DNA of 64,000 nucleotides. Source: Syngnathus acus (taxonomy: Eukaryota > Chordata > Actinopteri > Syngnathiformes > Syngnathidae). Numbering within the stretch: the stretch's first letter is position 1; every line of letters begins with the position of its first letter. A program made the position numbers and the translations under genes. This document shows, one piece after another, positions 47,777 to 61,279 of the stretch. The stretch covers positions 24,647,193 through 24,711,192 of the forward strand of contig NC_051088.1 in assembly GCF_901709675.1 (NCBI RefSeq). The letters are read 5' to 3'. A model generated the notes under the pieces. The model searched no databases. It was not told the DNA's origin and worked only from the letters and a program-made list of their open reading frames with translations.

Positions 47777-48900
47777 TTGATTGATTTTTTTCTAAAGCAA
47801 AGCCAACACCAGCTGTTTTTTGCAAACTGGAATTGCCTCATTTTGTAATGAAAATCTCAATTAAGCATTTAAAGCAAAGTGTTTTTTTTGGTTCACTTCA
47901 CCAAGTCCTTAATTTACTCAATGGTGTTGAAGTCCAAAAATGTTACTTTTGAGGTACGGGACTTTTCTAAAAGCATTTCTGCTTGAATATTTCAATGTTG
48001 CCATGTTTTTGGAGGCTGCGGACTCAGCCTTTTGGAGATTCTTGATGCTTTTTTTTTATTTTTTATTCCTCTTCATCAAATGATTGTGATTTTGTTCTTA
48101 AGAGAGACGTGAGGAGTCATTGCACTATGTATAAGAAAAAGAAATGTGAAGTCTGTACAGATTTGAGTGTAAACTGATTCATATTAGAGTATAACCCAGA
48201 CATCAAGAATCATTTTAGTCCGCTGCTTTTGCTCCGTGCTCCAAGTTGAGAGTTGTACAGTTTACAGTCTTAATTTAGTTTGCAGCATCCCTTGTGGGCC
48301 ATTGTGCAACTGTAAATATGATACATAGTTCAAGACTGATGCAATGTGGAGAGACCAAGTGAATTTATTATTATTATTTTACAGATGGATCCTCAAATGT
48401 TTTCAGTCTTCTTCCAACATTTGACAAAAAGGGTGTCATTTTTTTTTTTATTTCTGTGCCAAAATTTTGTGCTTTACATTCAACAAAAGAAGAAGTAATC
48501 ATAATCTATTTTAATATATAACTTTGTATTTGTATTCCTTTTTGTGGATAAATGTTGGGAATTTTCTTTCAACTTGAGTTTTTTGGTGCGCTGCTGATTT
48601 GGTCCCTTAACTGCCCCAAGCTGACAGATGTGCAACGAATGTGACTTGAACTTGCCATCATGCCGCTATTGGATGTGTTTCTTGTCTGTCCCCTGTGGAT
48701 TTGTCTTTCGAAAGCAAAGCTGTAAATAATTCCATGTGTCCTCCGTGTCCGCTCATATTTCTCCGTGTAGTCGTCGTCTGAGGAAAGGGACTCTTGTGTG
48801 AAACCGATGCTGAAAGTAAATCACGCTTGTCAGTCTTGTTTGATGACTGCAAGCTCAATACTGTCATTGTTATGTTGAAGGCACTTACCATGTTTTGATA
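47777..48900 (+). other. SPEN 3' UTR
   Basis: AT-rich sequence after the SPEN stop with several T-runs and long stretches free of obvious repeats. The nearest poly(A)-like hexamers are variants (GATAAA near 48547 and 48896). The exact 3' end cannot be set by eye. Confidence 0.5.
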
Positions 48901-51900
48901 AAATAGAAGAAGAAAAAAAACAGTGATTGATACAAAACTGTCTTAATTTGGGTGTATTTTGCTGCTCCTCCATGAGGACATTTTTAACTGTAAAATAATT
49001 TGGTTGTTTAACTTCTGAAGATCATTAAATGGTCCATGACTCTGAATTTTTTGGGTATATTTTTGCCCAGGCCAATGTGGAGTTTCACCCCAGCTTCCTC
49101 CCATATTAAAAAAAGAATAATTCATGTTGTTAATTGAGACGTATCTTCCGCTTTCCAGAGGTCAGCGAGGCTTCACCCAGACGAGAAGGACGAAAGATGG
49201 ATTGCTTCAGCAAGTGCCTGCAGTTCACATAGTGGTCAAAAGAGGTCAGTAGCTCCCCATATGAAGGCTGCTAAAACGTCATTTGAACGTGGGAACTATG
49301 TGCACTTCGCAGCGGGCCACTCGCAGGTTAGTGAAATAATCCAATTAGTAATTATGTGACTAAATTGCGTACGATTTGTAAATTGCCTCAAATATGGCGG
49401 CAGGCGTTTTTTTTTCTTGTATTGTCTCAACCCTCCTTTTGGATTTGTTATTCAGCAACAGCAACAAGGCTTTACTGTTTTAGTCACCATATTCTTGTAT
49501 ACACCAGTTAAACTTATTATTTCCGCCCAGTTTTAAAAGAAATCCGTCCATCCAGGTGAAAGGCGGAAGTGAAGTTGACCTGTGTAGGCCACATCACAAA
49601 AGGCTCAAAGGGATTCACAAGCCCACAATTGATCAATATTGACGGAATCCTTTCAAACAAAAAGGCAGTCGAAAAACGTTTTTACAATCTGTTCCACGAC
49701 CATGACTAGTCTAAACATGATGATTAATATTGCGTTTATGGAACAAGGAGACTGATATTTTGTGCAGTACCGCCCCCTGCTGTCGACTGAAAGTGATGTC
49801 AAACTGTCCACGGATCGCTTTGCACAATTTCCAAAATTCTTTCTCCTCATGAGCCTTGAACTACATGCCTTAAATCTTGACATCTGGCCTTTTTACCGTT
49901 GACACATTATTTACAGACAACTAACATAGATTACAGTCATAACTACACTAAGACTTCATCCCTTAGTTACTATAGTTCATATATAATAGTTAATCACAGG
50001 TAAACTACATGAACGAATTATAGATATTGAATGCAGAACTGCTTGTGTAAGAATAAATGCTGTGACAGAACACAAACACACACACTTCCTCCTGCCACTT
50101 CCATGTCCTCTGATATCATCAGCGTTTGACTTGTCGAAGCGAACTGGCAACGGGAGCATTTGAGTTGGTCCACATGGACACTCAGTGATGGCTTTTCACG
50201 TGGATCCTCTCCCGCAGTGTGGTGTCTTCAGTAAGAAGAGAGGAGTAGGACTGCTTATGTGATTTAGTGCCACCACTGGGAATGTTAATTGATGCCTTTT
50301 TGCAGGCTGACAAGAAGCAGAGACAGAGTGCAACTCATGAGAGGTCCTCATCATAGGGCCATATTTATTTGCGCCCCCAAGTGAGACTATTTCACATTTG
50401 GAAAAACATCTGCTTTTAGCAGAGAATGGGAAAGAATGTTGTTGTTTGGTGTGTGTTTTCTTTTTTGTGTTCCCAACATTCCATGCTGCGCCATACATAG
50501 GAACTCCGAGGCAAACAAATTCAGCAGGGTTATTTTGGTACGGTGATTGAACGTAATATTTCTTTGGAGACCGAAGGCCAGGTCCTGGGTTTGACTTGAG
50601 TCTATTGTCCTAAGAACAGCAACATTAACGCTAGTGTTCTGTTCTAACCAATTTCTTTTTTTCTTATCCCCCAACTTGTGAGCCTGAATGTCTAAGCCTC
50701 ATTTGTGGGTCAAGCTGAATACTTGTTGAAGATTAGGCAAACGTGCCTCAAGGGCTGTGTTGGGATTTAATGCTGTGCTTTTCATTTTGTCAATTGCTCT
50801 TGGGGCCTCTTCGGTACGTAAGAATCCCATCATCAATGATGAATATTCAGTGAAAAGAGTCAAAATCCAGTCTCTGAGTAATGAATGAATGAATAAATCA
50901 ATCAATCAATCAATAAATCAATAAATGGGATGTTTAGTGTATTGTAATTCTTGATCCTGGGGGCAATTTAATTTTAGATTTTTTTGAAATGCCAAGCGGA
51001 TTTAAACAGATGATTGCCCAGGAATGGTCATTGGATGTAAATGTGGTGCCATTTGCTTCAGAATGTTTCAATCAGGACGCTGACATGTATTAAAGCCTTT
51101 TAACACGAGTTGTAGGAAGTACTGAATGTGACAGATAACGTGAAGTCGTACATGCAATCAAAGGTCATGTAGATAAATAGACAAAGTAAAACATTCACAA
51201 AGGCCTAGCATAACTTTGTACTCATAGCGACACATCCTTTTTTTTTTTCTTTAACGCCATGTGCATTTAATTTTATTACTATGTCGGGATAGTACAGGAA
51301 GCTCTGGTTCATGATGTGGCTCGGCAAAACTTTTTTTTGCATGCATGTTCACTTTTCAGGGGAAAATAAGAGACAAGCCTGTGTGTTTACATCTTTCTTG
51401 CCATCTATCTATTTTAGATTTGGCCACTTCCCCGTCCGTCTCCACAAGCCAGCCTGTGGGCCAACGTGAATGACTGAGACGTGGGCTGGAGCCTTTGGGG
51501 TGGCTGATGTACGTTTGAAAACAGTCCCCATGTATGTGCCTTACTCACTCGGAGGCGGCGCTGGTGGTGTACAAAGAGCCATTATGTCGTGTGCTCTGCC
51601 TGCTCAGCGCCCTCGCGGCCCTCGCTCCCACACAGGAAATGATAGGTTGGAATTTAGGGGGGGAGGTTGGAAAATCCAAAAGCGGAATCAAGGAAATGTA
51701 AGAAAACAAAGATGGGCAAGGACAATTGGGACTGATCATTGTTTGTGTTTAGCACATGCAATACTCTTTGGGTGCTGGACAACAAACAAGATGTTTGCAG
51801 CAAAACTACACACACACACGGTAACATGAATGCTGACTTTTATTTTTTTACACTTGATTTACATATCACGTGACCTCCTCAGGACATCTGACTGATCGCA

Positions 51901-52620
51901 TGACTTCCATATATCACCAGATTTATACACGATTGAAGTCAGCTCTGATCACTTCCATGGCGGCGCAGACCTCCCTTTTTTAGATTCGCGGGCCTGTGCT
52001 GGCATCCAAAATGATCAACACGGGCTCTGACTTGCCTACGTGTAGTTATGCCGCTCCAGATTTACAAAAAACAAGAGGGCTTCATATGTAGTTAGCCCCC
52101 CCCCCATGCATTTTTAGGAGCCCCCCCCTCAAGTGTGAAGTCCGAGGAGACTTCATTAATTGTAATGTGTGGGTCAATGCGCAGAACCAGTTAAAGGTGC
52201 ACAGCCGCTAACGACAAGCAGATGCTGGCTGCTGACTGACCGTTCCGTTCTCGTAAGGTTCCCCTTGAAACCGAAAGTCCGGTGAAACTGTCAAAAGTTT
52301 TTGCATTGATTGACATCTCAATAAGTCCCAGACCTGACTGAAGGGAAGTACAAGCAAAACCACAAGCTCTCTTTCAAAACCTTCAAGAATATTCCAAGCT
52401 CAACATTAAAACTGTCATCTCCCACTCAATCACAATGGCATGATAATGTAGCTTAGCATACAAGTAGCACACTCATGTTTGGGTGACAAAGAAGCTAATT
52501 CCATCAAGGAACATGCGGGCAAGTGTTAAACCAGGACCAAGAAAATTGCTTGTCAATATTGCCAGTAATGACAGTTTCTTTTCACTTGACAGTTTTTTGA
52601 TGGAGGACTTAACAAGCGAT
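48901..52620. other. Intergenic sequence right of SPEN, no gene seen
   Basis: Open frames here are short, lack splice support and match nothing I recognise. An AATC/AATA tetranucleotide run lies at about 50882-50927. A complex, non-repetitive stretch at about 50290-50400 (tttgcaggctgacaagaagc; ccatatttatttgcg) could be regulatory but has no direct support. Confidence 0.4.
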
Positions 52621-52626
52621 AGCAGG

Positions 52627-52627
<1 letters not shown>

Positions 52628-52708
<81 letters not shown>
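52628..52708. repeat. CT dinucleotide microsatellite
   Basis: Pure (CT)n of about 81 bp. The Leu-Ser and Arg-Glu repeat frames across it are artefacts. Confidence 0.98.
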
Positions 52709-52711
<3 letters not shown>

Positions 52712-53329
52712 CGTGCAAAGGAGCAGCTGGGCCTCAACTACTTCGCCAGCAGCAGCAGCAGGTCAGAGCTAATGGTTCTTATTTTCTAATCTTTCACTTA
52801 CAGGCAGGGTGGGGACTCAAGAACATGACAGATTTTTTAGTCCTTTCACAAATCAAAGCTAAATATTCTGATGAGATATTTCAGTAGCTCATGAGAACAA
52901 AATGAAGCTTCGGTAGTGTGTTTGAGAGTGTTTCAGTGGTGCGTGAGCAAAAAAAAAAAAAAACAGATGAAGCTCATGTTCCCACACCTCCACTTAGCAA
53001 AACACATCTCCATTTCCTCCCTTTGGTTGTCCTATCTGATCCCACTCCAACCCAGTGGGGTCACGTGGAACTGAATCAACAGGTGGCCGTCGAAGGGGGC
53101 TCCCCCCTCCTCCCCTCCCCTCCCTCCCTCTTCCATGTTGACTTTAGCCCAAGAGTCACCTCTTGTGGCTCCTTCCGCCGTGCTTCCTTAAACGTCCACA
53201 AAGGCCTTTGGCACGGCGGTCACTTGATACGGAAGGAGGAGAGCACGGATGCGCCTTGAGGAGAAGCTCATTCTACTTGGCTGAGCAAATGGGAACATCT
53301 GCCACTCCTCTTTTTGACCTGCATCTCCA

Positions 53330-53351
53330 AACACACACACACACACACACA
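53330..53351. repeat. CA dinucleotide microsatellite
   Basis: Pure (CA)n of about 22 bp. Confidence 0.95.
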
Positions 53352-53474
53352 GCGGCAGCGGAGGCGTCGTCTGAGAATACGAGCATGTTCCAGTTGAGGG
53401 CATCGGAATGCTGAGATAATGTTGAGATAAGCAGGGTGTAATGAATGGGCTTGATTTTGGATGAAGATGCACAC

Positions 53475-53502
53475 CGGGAGGGAGGGAGGGAGGGAGGGAG
53501 GG
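53475..53502. repeat. GGGA tetranucleotide microsatellite
   Basis: Run of gggaggga units, about 28 bp. Confidence 0.95.
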
Positions 53503-53703
53503 TGCACTTGAATGTCTAACCGTTTTTCAAACACTTTTGAGCAGCTTTGGAAAAAAGTTGCCTCATAAAGGACGTGAAGGTCAGGCTGTGCTGACGTTAG
53601 CCGCTAAATAGCTAGCTGCTGTTGCTATTCTCAAATGCTGCGTATTTTATAGATTGATTTTTTTTTCCCATCTGTCCATTTGAACTTTTAATAGCACTTT
53701 GGT

Positions 53704-53812
53704 GAGCTGGAGTTTATCCCAGGTTAATTTTGGGATACACCTTGGACTGGTCACCATGAGGCAATTAAGTGGGACATAAAGACAAACAATTAACACTCAC
53801 ATTGTAGCCATG
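53704..53812. mobile_element. Fragment of a widespread teleost interspersed repeat
   Basis: Phrases gagctggagtttatccca, ccttggactggtcacc and acaattaacactcac correspond to a repeat common in fish. Another piece of the same family starts at about 59945 (cttggactggtcaccagcc). Truncated and non-coding. Confidence 0.65.
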
Positions 53813-55005
53813 ATATTTAAATGAAAAATAGAAAAAAGCAGGAATTCTTGATTTATTATTCTTAATCCCAAAGACCAAATAGTAATAAAATAAAATAAAA
53901 TGCAGGGTTTTTTTTATTCAATAATTTGTTTAATTTGTCATGTTAAATCAATGATGCGGTAAAATAATGTCAATAATGACTTTTGTATCATTGTTTGTTG
54001 TATTTCATCAGTTAATTATGTGGGAAATAGTTCAAATTTCAACAAAGTGTATTTGAACAAACTGAGATTCCACTAATGCGACATATCAAGCATGTTTGTA
54101 CATTTCCAGTCTTGAACGGGAACCAAAAAATGTAAAGTAAATGTCGAATGACTCACGCACATCTATTCTTCCACGGCAAATCCGGGTTAACCATTCTTAA
54201 GTCAAAACAGACATGGCTTGCCTTGTGTGGTTGCTTGATATTTGTCAAATGTCAGAAAAGGAGGCTTTCAAGGAACACTCCTCCTCCGCAGCTTGGAAGT
54301 GGAAGAATGTCAATTGATTTGTGGATGGCAGTAAGCACGACACGGAAACAATGAAAATGCCTGCGGATTTATTTCTAAAATATGCATACATGGTAGAGAA
54401 AAGCTTCAGTATGAAAGTTAACATTCATCACACACTATGGCTTTAGCTTCAAATCGAAACGAGAGCACGTAGGAATGCTTTCTCGTATGACTCACTCGTT
54501 TAGTAGATAAATATACAGAGCGGGGCCACCTGCGTTCGCTCACGACCACATAAATGCTGTAATTCATAAAAAAAAAAAAATCTTCTTAACCCATACTGCC
54601 GTTAAAAAGGACTCCTATCTGGGACAACTGGTCAAGAAAGCAAAATGAAATCATGCAACAGATAAATTTGAAGACAAATATTAGCTCATTATTTTTTAGA
54701 TTGCGAGTATTTTGTCACATGCATCCAGTTTTGGTGATATCTTTAAGTTAAAGGTTTGGTTAAAGGTTGAGCAAGCCCATTGAATCCACATTCATTCAAT
54801 AAAATTCTAGTGCCCATGAAGCAATTCACCCTCCCACCATGTCGACGACGTCGCATCCAGCGAGCGCTGATTGTTTTGTGGAAATGCTTCCGATTACGAT
54901 TGCATTGGGCTGCACCGCGGGAGGTCACCATACACAATATGAGGCCGGCCGGCCGGCCGGGGTGTTGTCTCACGTGAGGGTTAATCAGACTAACAGATGA
55001 TCAAC

Positions 55006-55008
<3 letters not shown>

Positions 55009-55097
<89 letters not shown>

Positions 55098-55111
55098 GTG
55101 TGTGTGTGTGT
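55009..55111. repeat. Long GT dinucleotide microsatellite
   Basis: About 103 bp of (GT)n with a single C interruption near 55093. Confidence 0.98.
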
Positions 55112-55176
55112 AGAACAACATTTGCCCGGCTGTTTACACTGTGCTGCTGCAGTTGCCTTACACCTGTGCTTTAATG

Positions 55177-55197
55177 CCCCCCCCCCCCCCCCCCCCC
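55177..55197. repeat. Poly(C) run
   Basis: Twenty-one consecutive C, followed closely by a short CA repeat (about 55204-55219). Length may be imprecise because homopolymers are error-prone in sequencing. Confidence 0.9.
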
Positions 55198-56263
55198 GTC
55201 TGTACACACACACACACAGCGAAAGCAGCAAGCCACCGTAGTTCTCATTTTACATCCTGCATTAGCACTTAGTGCTGCACTACAAAGAACAATCCATATT
55301 CAACAGGCGTAGCAAGCGGGATCACGCACATACGGGCCCCCCTAGGGCACGACGTCTTATCGTTTCATTCAAATGGAACCTATCAAAGACTCACCCCCTC
55401 CCTTTCCCTCCTCATCCGGAAAGCAGACCCGAGCGGGGCAAAGTGCAGGAGAAAATGTGGGAATGTGCTTGTGAGCACGATCAAGGTGCCCTTGAGCAAG
55501 ACATCGTATACTGTTTGCACTGCTCGCCCGCCCGCCTCACTCCGACATCTCTGCCCTTGCGCGGCATATTTGCTTCTTATTCTTTGCTTTGAAGGACGCA
55601 CCCTCAAATTCTTGCAAGGTCCTGGAATGCGATAACTCCGTCTCCGAGGTCACACACATTTGATGACAACCATTGTTAAACAAGTAATGTCATCATACAA
55701 CCTTGACTAAGTGCACAGGCTTTTCAAAAATATTCTCAAATGTCATACGTCTGTAAAAATGAGCAGAGAAAAAACTAAAACTGCAAATGTCATGGCCTGT
55801 TTTTCGGCAACTGCATTATGACTTGACGTCGTTTTGTTTCGTGTTTGGTCATGTCAAGTCTATTCTTAGTTCTTTTCTCGGCAGGCCTGTTCCTCCTTGT
55901 GTCAGCCAATCGCTTGTGTCTTGTCCAGCATTTCTCTCCCAATTGAGCCGACACTGCTACGAGTGAGTTCAATTGAGTTTTTCAATTTCGTCATATTTTG
56001 CATATCGTCGGGAAATGTAGTAGAAGAACTAACTGTATGCTGCTAGTGAGGCAAAACAGTGAGTGGAGGTGACGAGTGTGTGAGGCGTGTGGGGGTTTCT
56101 GGGGAATTTAGGGGGTTCTGTGCTTTGGGGTGAGGGGCTTTGTGAAACTGGAGACTTAAGAGGGGCACATGTGAAGGGGGAGGTAAAACGGGGGGGTGAA
56201 TGCGCCTATAAAATGTTGCCCCTGCCTGAGGAGGTTCACCTACTTTCCCGCAGTCAGCATCAC

Positions 56264-56265
<2 letters not shown>

Positions 56266-56294
<29 letters not shown>
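56266..56294. repeat. GT dinucleotide microsatellite
   Basis: Pure (GT)n of about 29 bp. Confidence 0.95.
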
Positions 56295-57829
56295 GCTATG
56301 CGGAATCAATGCCACACTGTATTGTAATTATGGCGGCGAGGGTGAGTAAACACAGCAGTGGAGGCAGATGTCCCAAAAGTCACTATACACTTGTATTTTA
56401 TTTTATTTTTTTCATTTTAGGCATGATTGTTATCATTAGCATTTGACAGCTTTTTGCCTCCATTTGCCAATTTTTGTAAGCAAACCATTTCCTTGCCCTT
56501 GGCTTGTCGACACATATTACAAAGTTGGTTGCAAATGATTGCACATTGAATCAGGCCATCAACTTGATCAAAAGTGGCACTGAGCTTTATTCAGGGACAG
56601 ATTTTTATTTTTTTTGCCAGGCAGGAATTTGTCAACTGATGGGCAAAAACGGACACCCTGTACTTTATTTTGAAAATCTGCAAATCTCCACTTATCAAAA
56701 TCCGTCCCTGCACTGAGCAGATCTTGACATTCAGAACCAAAACATGAGCAATCTGTTCTGGGCTGGCAATCATCAAAGGAGTGTTCACTTTATTAGGATC
56801 GTTAGTGTGTTGTGTTGGAAAAACTGGACCTTGACAAAAAGCAACAATCATTAATCACACTTTTTTTTTTCTGAAATGGAAGAACTTTTTCCAACTATTT
56901 TTCCCACATGGCTGTTGTAACCCCCACACCTTTATGACACTTTTCACACCCTTTTTCTATTTCTTTGCTGTTAAAGAAAATAAGAGTGCGGACTACGTTA
57001 AATACTATTTTTAGTGAATGCAACAGTTAGCTTTGACCAAACAATTTGATTTCATGCTGTTATCACGCCACCTCACAGACCAAACTGTTCATTTGGCCTG
57101 CATCGACAGTCCGTGATTATCTGTGTGGGTTTGCCTAAACAATTTTTATCAGCTTTAGTGAATGAGTGCCAGCAAATAAATGATACAATTGTTTATGTCT
57201 GAAATGTTAACAGCTAATCCTCAACATTCCATTTCTTCTCAAGACGGCTGGTGGGTTTTTATTTGGCTTGAAAGTGAAGATTAGTTAGCGTCTTCAACAG
57301 AATAGACAATAGCGACTTCGCACTGCCAGTCGATTATTATTTATTACATATTATGATTATATATTAAAAAAGGTTTTGTATTTTCTAATAATGTTACTAC
57401 TAGCATGTGAAAAGTGAGATGACCCTGATTGTAAGGTTCTCCAGGTGGCAATTATTAAGGCGAAACAAGGTAACTAATCCTAATCCCTGTTAAGTGACTC
57501 GTTTCTGCCGGCTATATGTCAGGCTAATCTTTCTCTGGTGAGGATTTAAACGCGTAGAACATGACACGCGATGTATGTAAGCCTACTTACTTTCAAAACA
57601 GATATCTTATAGACCATTACAAAAGCGGCAAAACCATAAAAAAAGGCATGAGAAAACACGTTTTCCTCCAATAACAAGCTGTTAGCTAACTAGCTAGCTG
57701 GCTAGTGATAGCATTGCGCCAAAGAAAATGGGTAAAATGGCCTCTGCAAATTTACATGTTGCACAATTTATTTACTGAATGATTTGAGTCAACTGATTAA
57801 ACAAACAAATCGTAATTTATCGGCCCTTT

Positions 57830-58260
57830 TTATTGCTAAGCTTTTAGATCTGTTGTGATTATCTTCAATTTTGCTTCGGGCGCTGCGAGAACAGACGACA
57901 ATTGCCCCCCCGAGCAATCATTTGGGCTCTGGTGCTTTGCAAGCTAGGACAGTGGTTGCTCATGGCTCCCACGTTCCCTCCTGCCACTGGGTCACGAGAT
58001 GATGCCTTTTCGCTCCACGCCTTTCGGGGATATCTCCCGTAAATTATGACAGGCCAGCTGCTATTGAGAGCGTCCATTATGCTGGTATGAATCCATTTCT
58101 CTGCGCCTGTCACTCTGATTGTGCCTCTGTATGTGGAGACGAGCAAAAGAAAGCTCCATCTCCCGCCGCTGGATCCTTTCACGGTAGCAAACAGTTGTGC
58201 AGGCATAAATCCAACTATTGTCCTCGCCATTTTAGAGGAATACTGTACAAAGCGCGCGGT
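57830..58260. promoter_or_regulatory. Candidate conserved non-coding element
   Basis: High-complexity, moderately GC sequence free of microsatellites inside the gene-poor stretch left of EPHA2. It holds dense homeodomain-, TALE- and GATA-like motifs: taaattatgacagg with a TGACAGG MEIS-type core (about 58040), the phrase tccattatgctggtatgaat (about 58074), and gggatatct (58028-58036). Frames are not convincing as protein. The assignment rests on appearance only. Confidence 0.25.
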
Positions 58261-58756
58261 TGGGATTAAATACAAACCTCTCTGCATTTTTTAATATTAA
58301 ATAATAGTGGACACAATTCAAGGAAGCAATTTTGGAAAAAGAAAAAACTCTACAAGCCTGAGACGAAGATAAATCATTTCAGTACTTTTCCCACCAACAG
58401 GCAAACAACCAGTAGAAAGCAGTTTTTTTTAATTATTATTTCCTATGAGAGTGGGGGTAAGAAACAAGCCGTTGAAATAATGTAGTTGCAAAAGTGTGCA
58501 CACCTTATGTGGCTGTTCAGAACTAACCAATTATATTGACACTCCTGTTAAATGAGACTCAGCTCACACCTACCACCATTTACAGCACTCTGTCTGATGA
58601 CCCCCAATTAAAGTTCAGCTGTTCTAGTGGGCTGTTTCTGTCCATTTGTTGCTTTTGAGCAGACATTTGAAGGTTTTGAGCTGTTAATTAATTGAATCTT
58701 TTGTGAAGATTTTGCTGCTGGTGTATGCTAACGCAGTGTTTCCCCATCTTTATCAA

Positions 58757-58840
58757 GCCAAAGCAGGTATTTCACAAAATCTCATCTTTATCAAGCCAAA
58801 GCAGGTATTTCGCAAAATCTCACGGCGCACCACCAAACAA
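58757..58840. repeat. 42-bp tandem duplication
   Basis: The unit tctttatcaagccaaagcag with gtatttc(a/g)caaaatctca occurs twice in a row, followed by cggcgcaccaccaaac, which resembles a phrase near 21616. Confidence 0.85.
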
Positions 58841-59944
58841 AAAAAATCACAAAAAGTATTCATCCTGAAATAATGTTGATTCTGTCTCAATTTAAACAAA
58901 ATCTGCCATCACTTGTGAGTCTCCAAGCATATCACGACTCATCTTGTGGTATGAACTGTATCTTCTGCCATCTAGTTGGAGATGGAGTTTTTTTCTATCT
59001 CTGTTGCTGGCATTGTTTTTGCAGTCCCATTTGAGGCCAACAAGAGCAGGCAGGCTTTTGAGAGGGCACAAACATGACTACAAACAACATGAATCAGCCC
59101 TCACATCTGATAATGAACAAACAACTGTAGTGTTTTGACCCCAAACAATCCACTTTGACCACTTCTCAAGCTAACCACAATAGTGATAGAATCAGCTCAT
59201 AGGAGCTGAAGCGTTGATAACCCTTGTTTACGCACAGATAAGCAATTTCACCAATTATTGTTGCTTCATGTGAACAATCTTATGTTCTTGGCTTTGTTCC
59301 TCACTTCAGCCGCAGGAAGGAAGGGTGGGGGACTGAGTCGTAATACACTAGGTATCCTCGGAATGCTGTGCTTTCCACCTCATTACCATTTTCCATTCAT
59401 CAGCAGGGCCTTTCATGGTGATTTCATACCATCTGCACGGTTATGAACCAATTGGTTGTCTGTTGTAGTACCAGGACTGACCTGTGAGAGGCAGCAAGGA
59501 GACGCAGGGCATCCAGACAGCTGGGACAGGAAAAAAGAAGAAAGTGTTATTGTTTTTGTAGTAGATCACCATGAATCCCACATGGGCAACTGCACAATTC
59601 TCGTAGGGATATCGTCGTTTTTTTTCTTGCCAGCACTTTAGACAATAATGGCAGCGTGTTGAGTTATTTTGAGGGGACAGTAAATTTACAAGATTACATT
59701 GTTGCAAAGTGTCATTGCTTTACTTGCTGTAGCATGGAAATATGATCTTTACAACAGTGCAGAGGGTTGTACTGTACTCTCTTTTGTAAGATACTCAGGA
59801 CGCTGTTCGACCTCTACAGAAAAGAAAATAATGATATCATAATATAATATTTCTTGTCCAATTTTTGAAAACTTGGAATTGCGCCCCACTTTTGTTGTAT
59901 CAGCACTTTCCATTCAGTAGTACCAACAGACATGAGGCAGGACG

Positions 59945-60256
59945 ACACCTTGGACTGGTCACCAGCCAATCACAGGGCACATATGGACAACTCAAAAGTT
60001 TTCAATGAACCCTAAGATGCATGTGAGAGGAAGACAGGGTACACGGAGAAGACTCACACAAGCAGCAGCAGATGCAAACTCCACAGTGGAAGGAGAGAGT
60101 CTGTTTTCAAACCAATGACCTCTGAACTGTGAGGCAGATGTGCCAACCAGTTGGCCACAGTAGCACTCATCTTTTACTATTCTATTCTTTGGTCAGCTGC
60201 GCTCGGCTCGCTATGACCCCGTGACCCTAATGAAGCGGTGTTGAAGATGGATGGAT
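59945..60256. mobile_element. Degenerate interspersed repeat with ATGG tail
   Basis: Contains landmark phrases of a repeat very common in fish genomes: cttggactggtcaccagcc, aatcacagggcacatat, acacggagaagactcac, cagatgcaaactccac, tgaggcagatgtgccaacca and, at the end, tgaagatggatggat. Diverged and non-coding; the class cannot be decided by eye. Confidence 0.7.
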
Positions 60257-60355
60257 AATTACTTGGACCCCCCCCCATGATAACTACATTGAACAGCACT
60301 TTTCTTTTTTTTTAAGAATTAACTATTTTACAAACGCATTTGAACTTTAAAAAAT

Positions 60356-60851
60356 TACCGTTTGTTTCCATGTATAATGCGCAAAATTTAACTAATTTAT
60401 TGTCCTAAAATCTGGGGTGCGCATTATACATGGGTACAATTCTTTTTTTTATTTTTTTTTATCCGGATATCATACGGAGGCCGCCATTACAGATGCGCTT
60501 TCTTCTCTGCTGTTCACTTCAAACACGCTCCATACGAACACAATGCTCTCGTATCAGACGCTTGCTCGATCACCTGCTCGTTTGCTGTCACAATGTACCC
60601 TACACAAATCCGAAACATTTCTTCGCTATCGAGTTTGCTAGCGCATGCGCAGTGATACTGACCGGCAGAATAACATCCGGTTGTTCCCAAAGATGATCTT
60701 TTTTCTGAAATAATTTTACGTTTACGGACTTAAGTAGGAGTCAAAATTTGGGTGCGTATTATACATGGGTACAGGCTTTTTTCCAGCATCAACATGCCAT
60801 TTTTAGGGTGCGTATTATACATGGGGGCGCATTATACATGGAAAAACGGTA
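60356..60851. mobile_element. MITE with TIRs ending in a TA target site
   Basis: A 496-bp element with inverted ends: taccgtttgtttccatgtat on the left and atacatggaaaaacggta on the right. Each end carries subterminal repeats of the phrase gcg(c/t)attatacatggg. The terminal TA on both sides suggests a Tc1/mariner-type target site. The core is GC-richer (gctagcgcatgcgcagtg) with no transposase frame. Confidence 0.85.
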
Positions 60852-61240
60852 ATAACTTTTTTTTTTATTGAAAAGAGTATTTTTTCAACTATTTGAACTT
60901 TTTTTTAACTTCATCTACAAATGATCTGGGTCACCTGTGGTTTGAAATATCAATCACAAAACGTTTGACCACCTCTGCTTCTGTGCCACTTTCTTTTGAC
61001 GGTAGTGACTTGAAATTCCCGACGGTACTTGAATGCAGCAGCAGCAAAGGTTTCTCAGGAGGAGTTTTCCTCCTTCCTCCTCCCCCTCCTCCTCCCACGC
61101 ACCCACGCGCACATTCCAGCATGCAGGCGTTCCTGCTTTGTGAATGAGTGTGTGCGCGTGCACGTGAGTGAGTGTGTGTGTATGCAGAGCGGCGCTCCAC
61201 AGTCGGTCAGTCAGTCAGTCGCAGCTCAGGAGCGCAAAAG

Positions 61241-61268
61241 GAGCGAGCGAGCGAGCGAGCGAGCGAGC
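61241..61268 (+). repeat. GAGC tetranucleotide repeat in the EPHA2 5' leader
   Basis: Seven gagc units end 12 bp before the EPHA2 start codon. A CAGT tract precedes it (about 61206-61220). Both probably lie in the 5' UTR. Confidence 0.9.
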
Positions 61269-61279
61269 AAGTGGAGCAA

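Noticed and set aside
51470-51829. A 119-codon plus-strand frame right of SPEN
   Set aside because: The frame has no recognisable motif, no splice context and mixed low-complexity sequence; probably chance.
52473-52887. Leu-Ser and Arg-Glu repeat frames
   Set aside because: They are translations of the CT dinucleotide tract, on opposite strands, without other coding evidence.
55009-55241. Val-Cys and Thr-His repeat frames
   Set aside because: They are translations of the GT/CA microsatellite.
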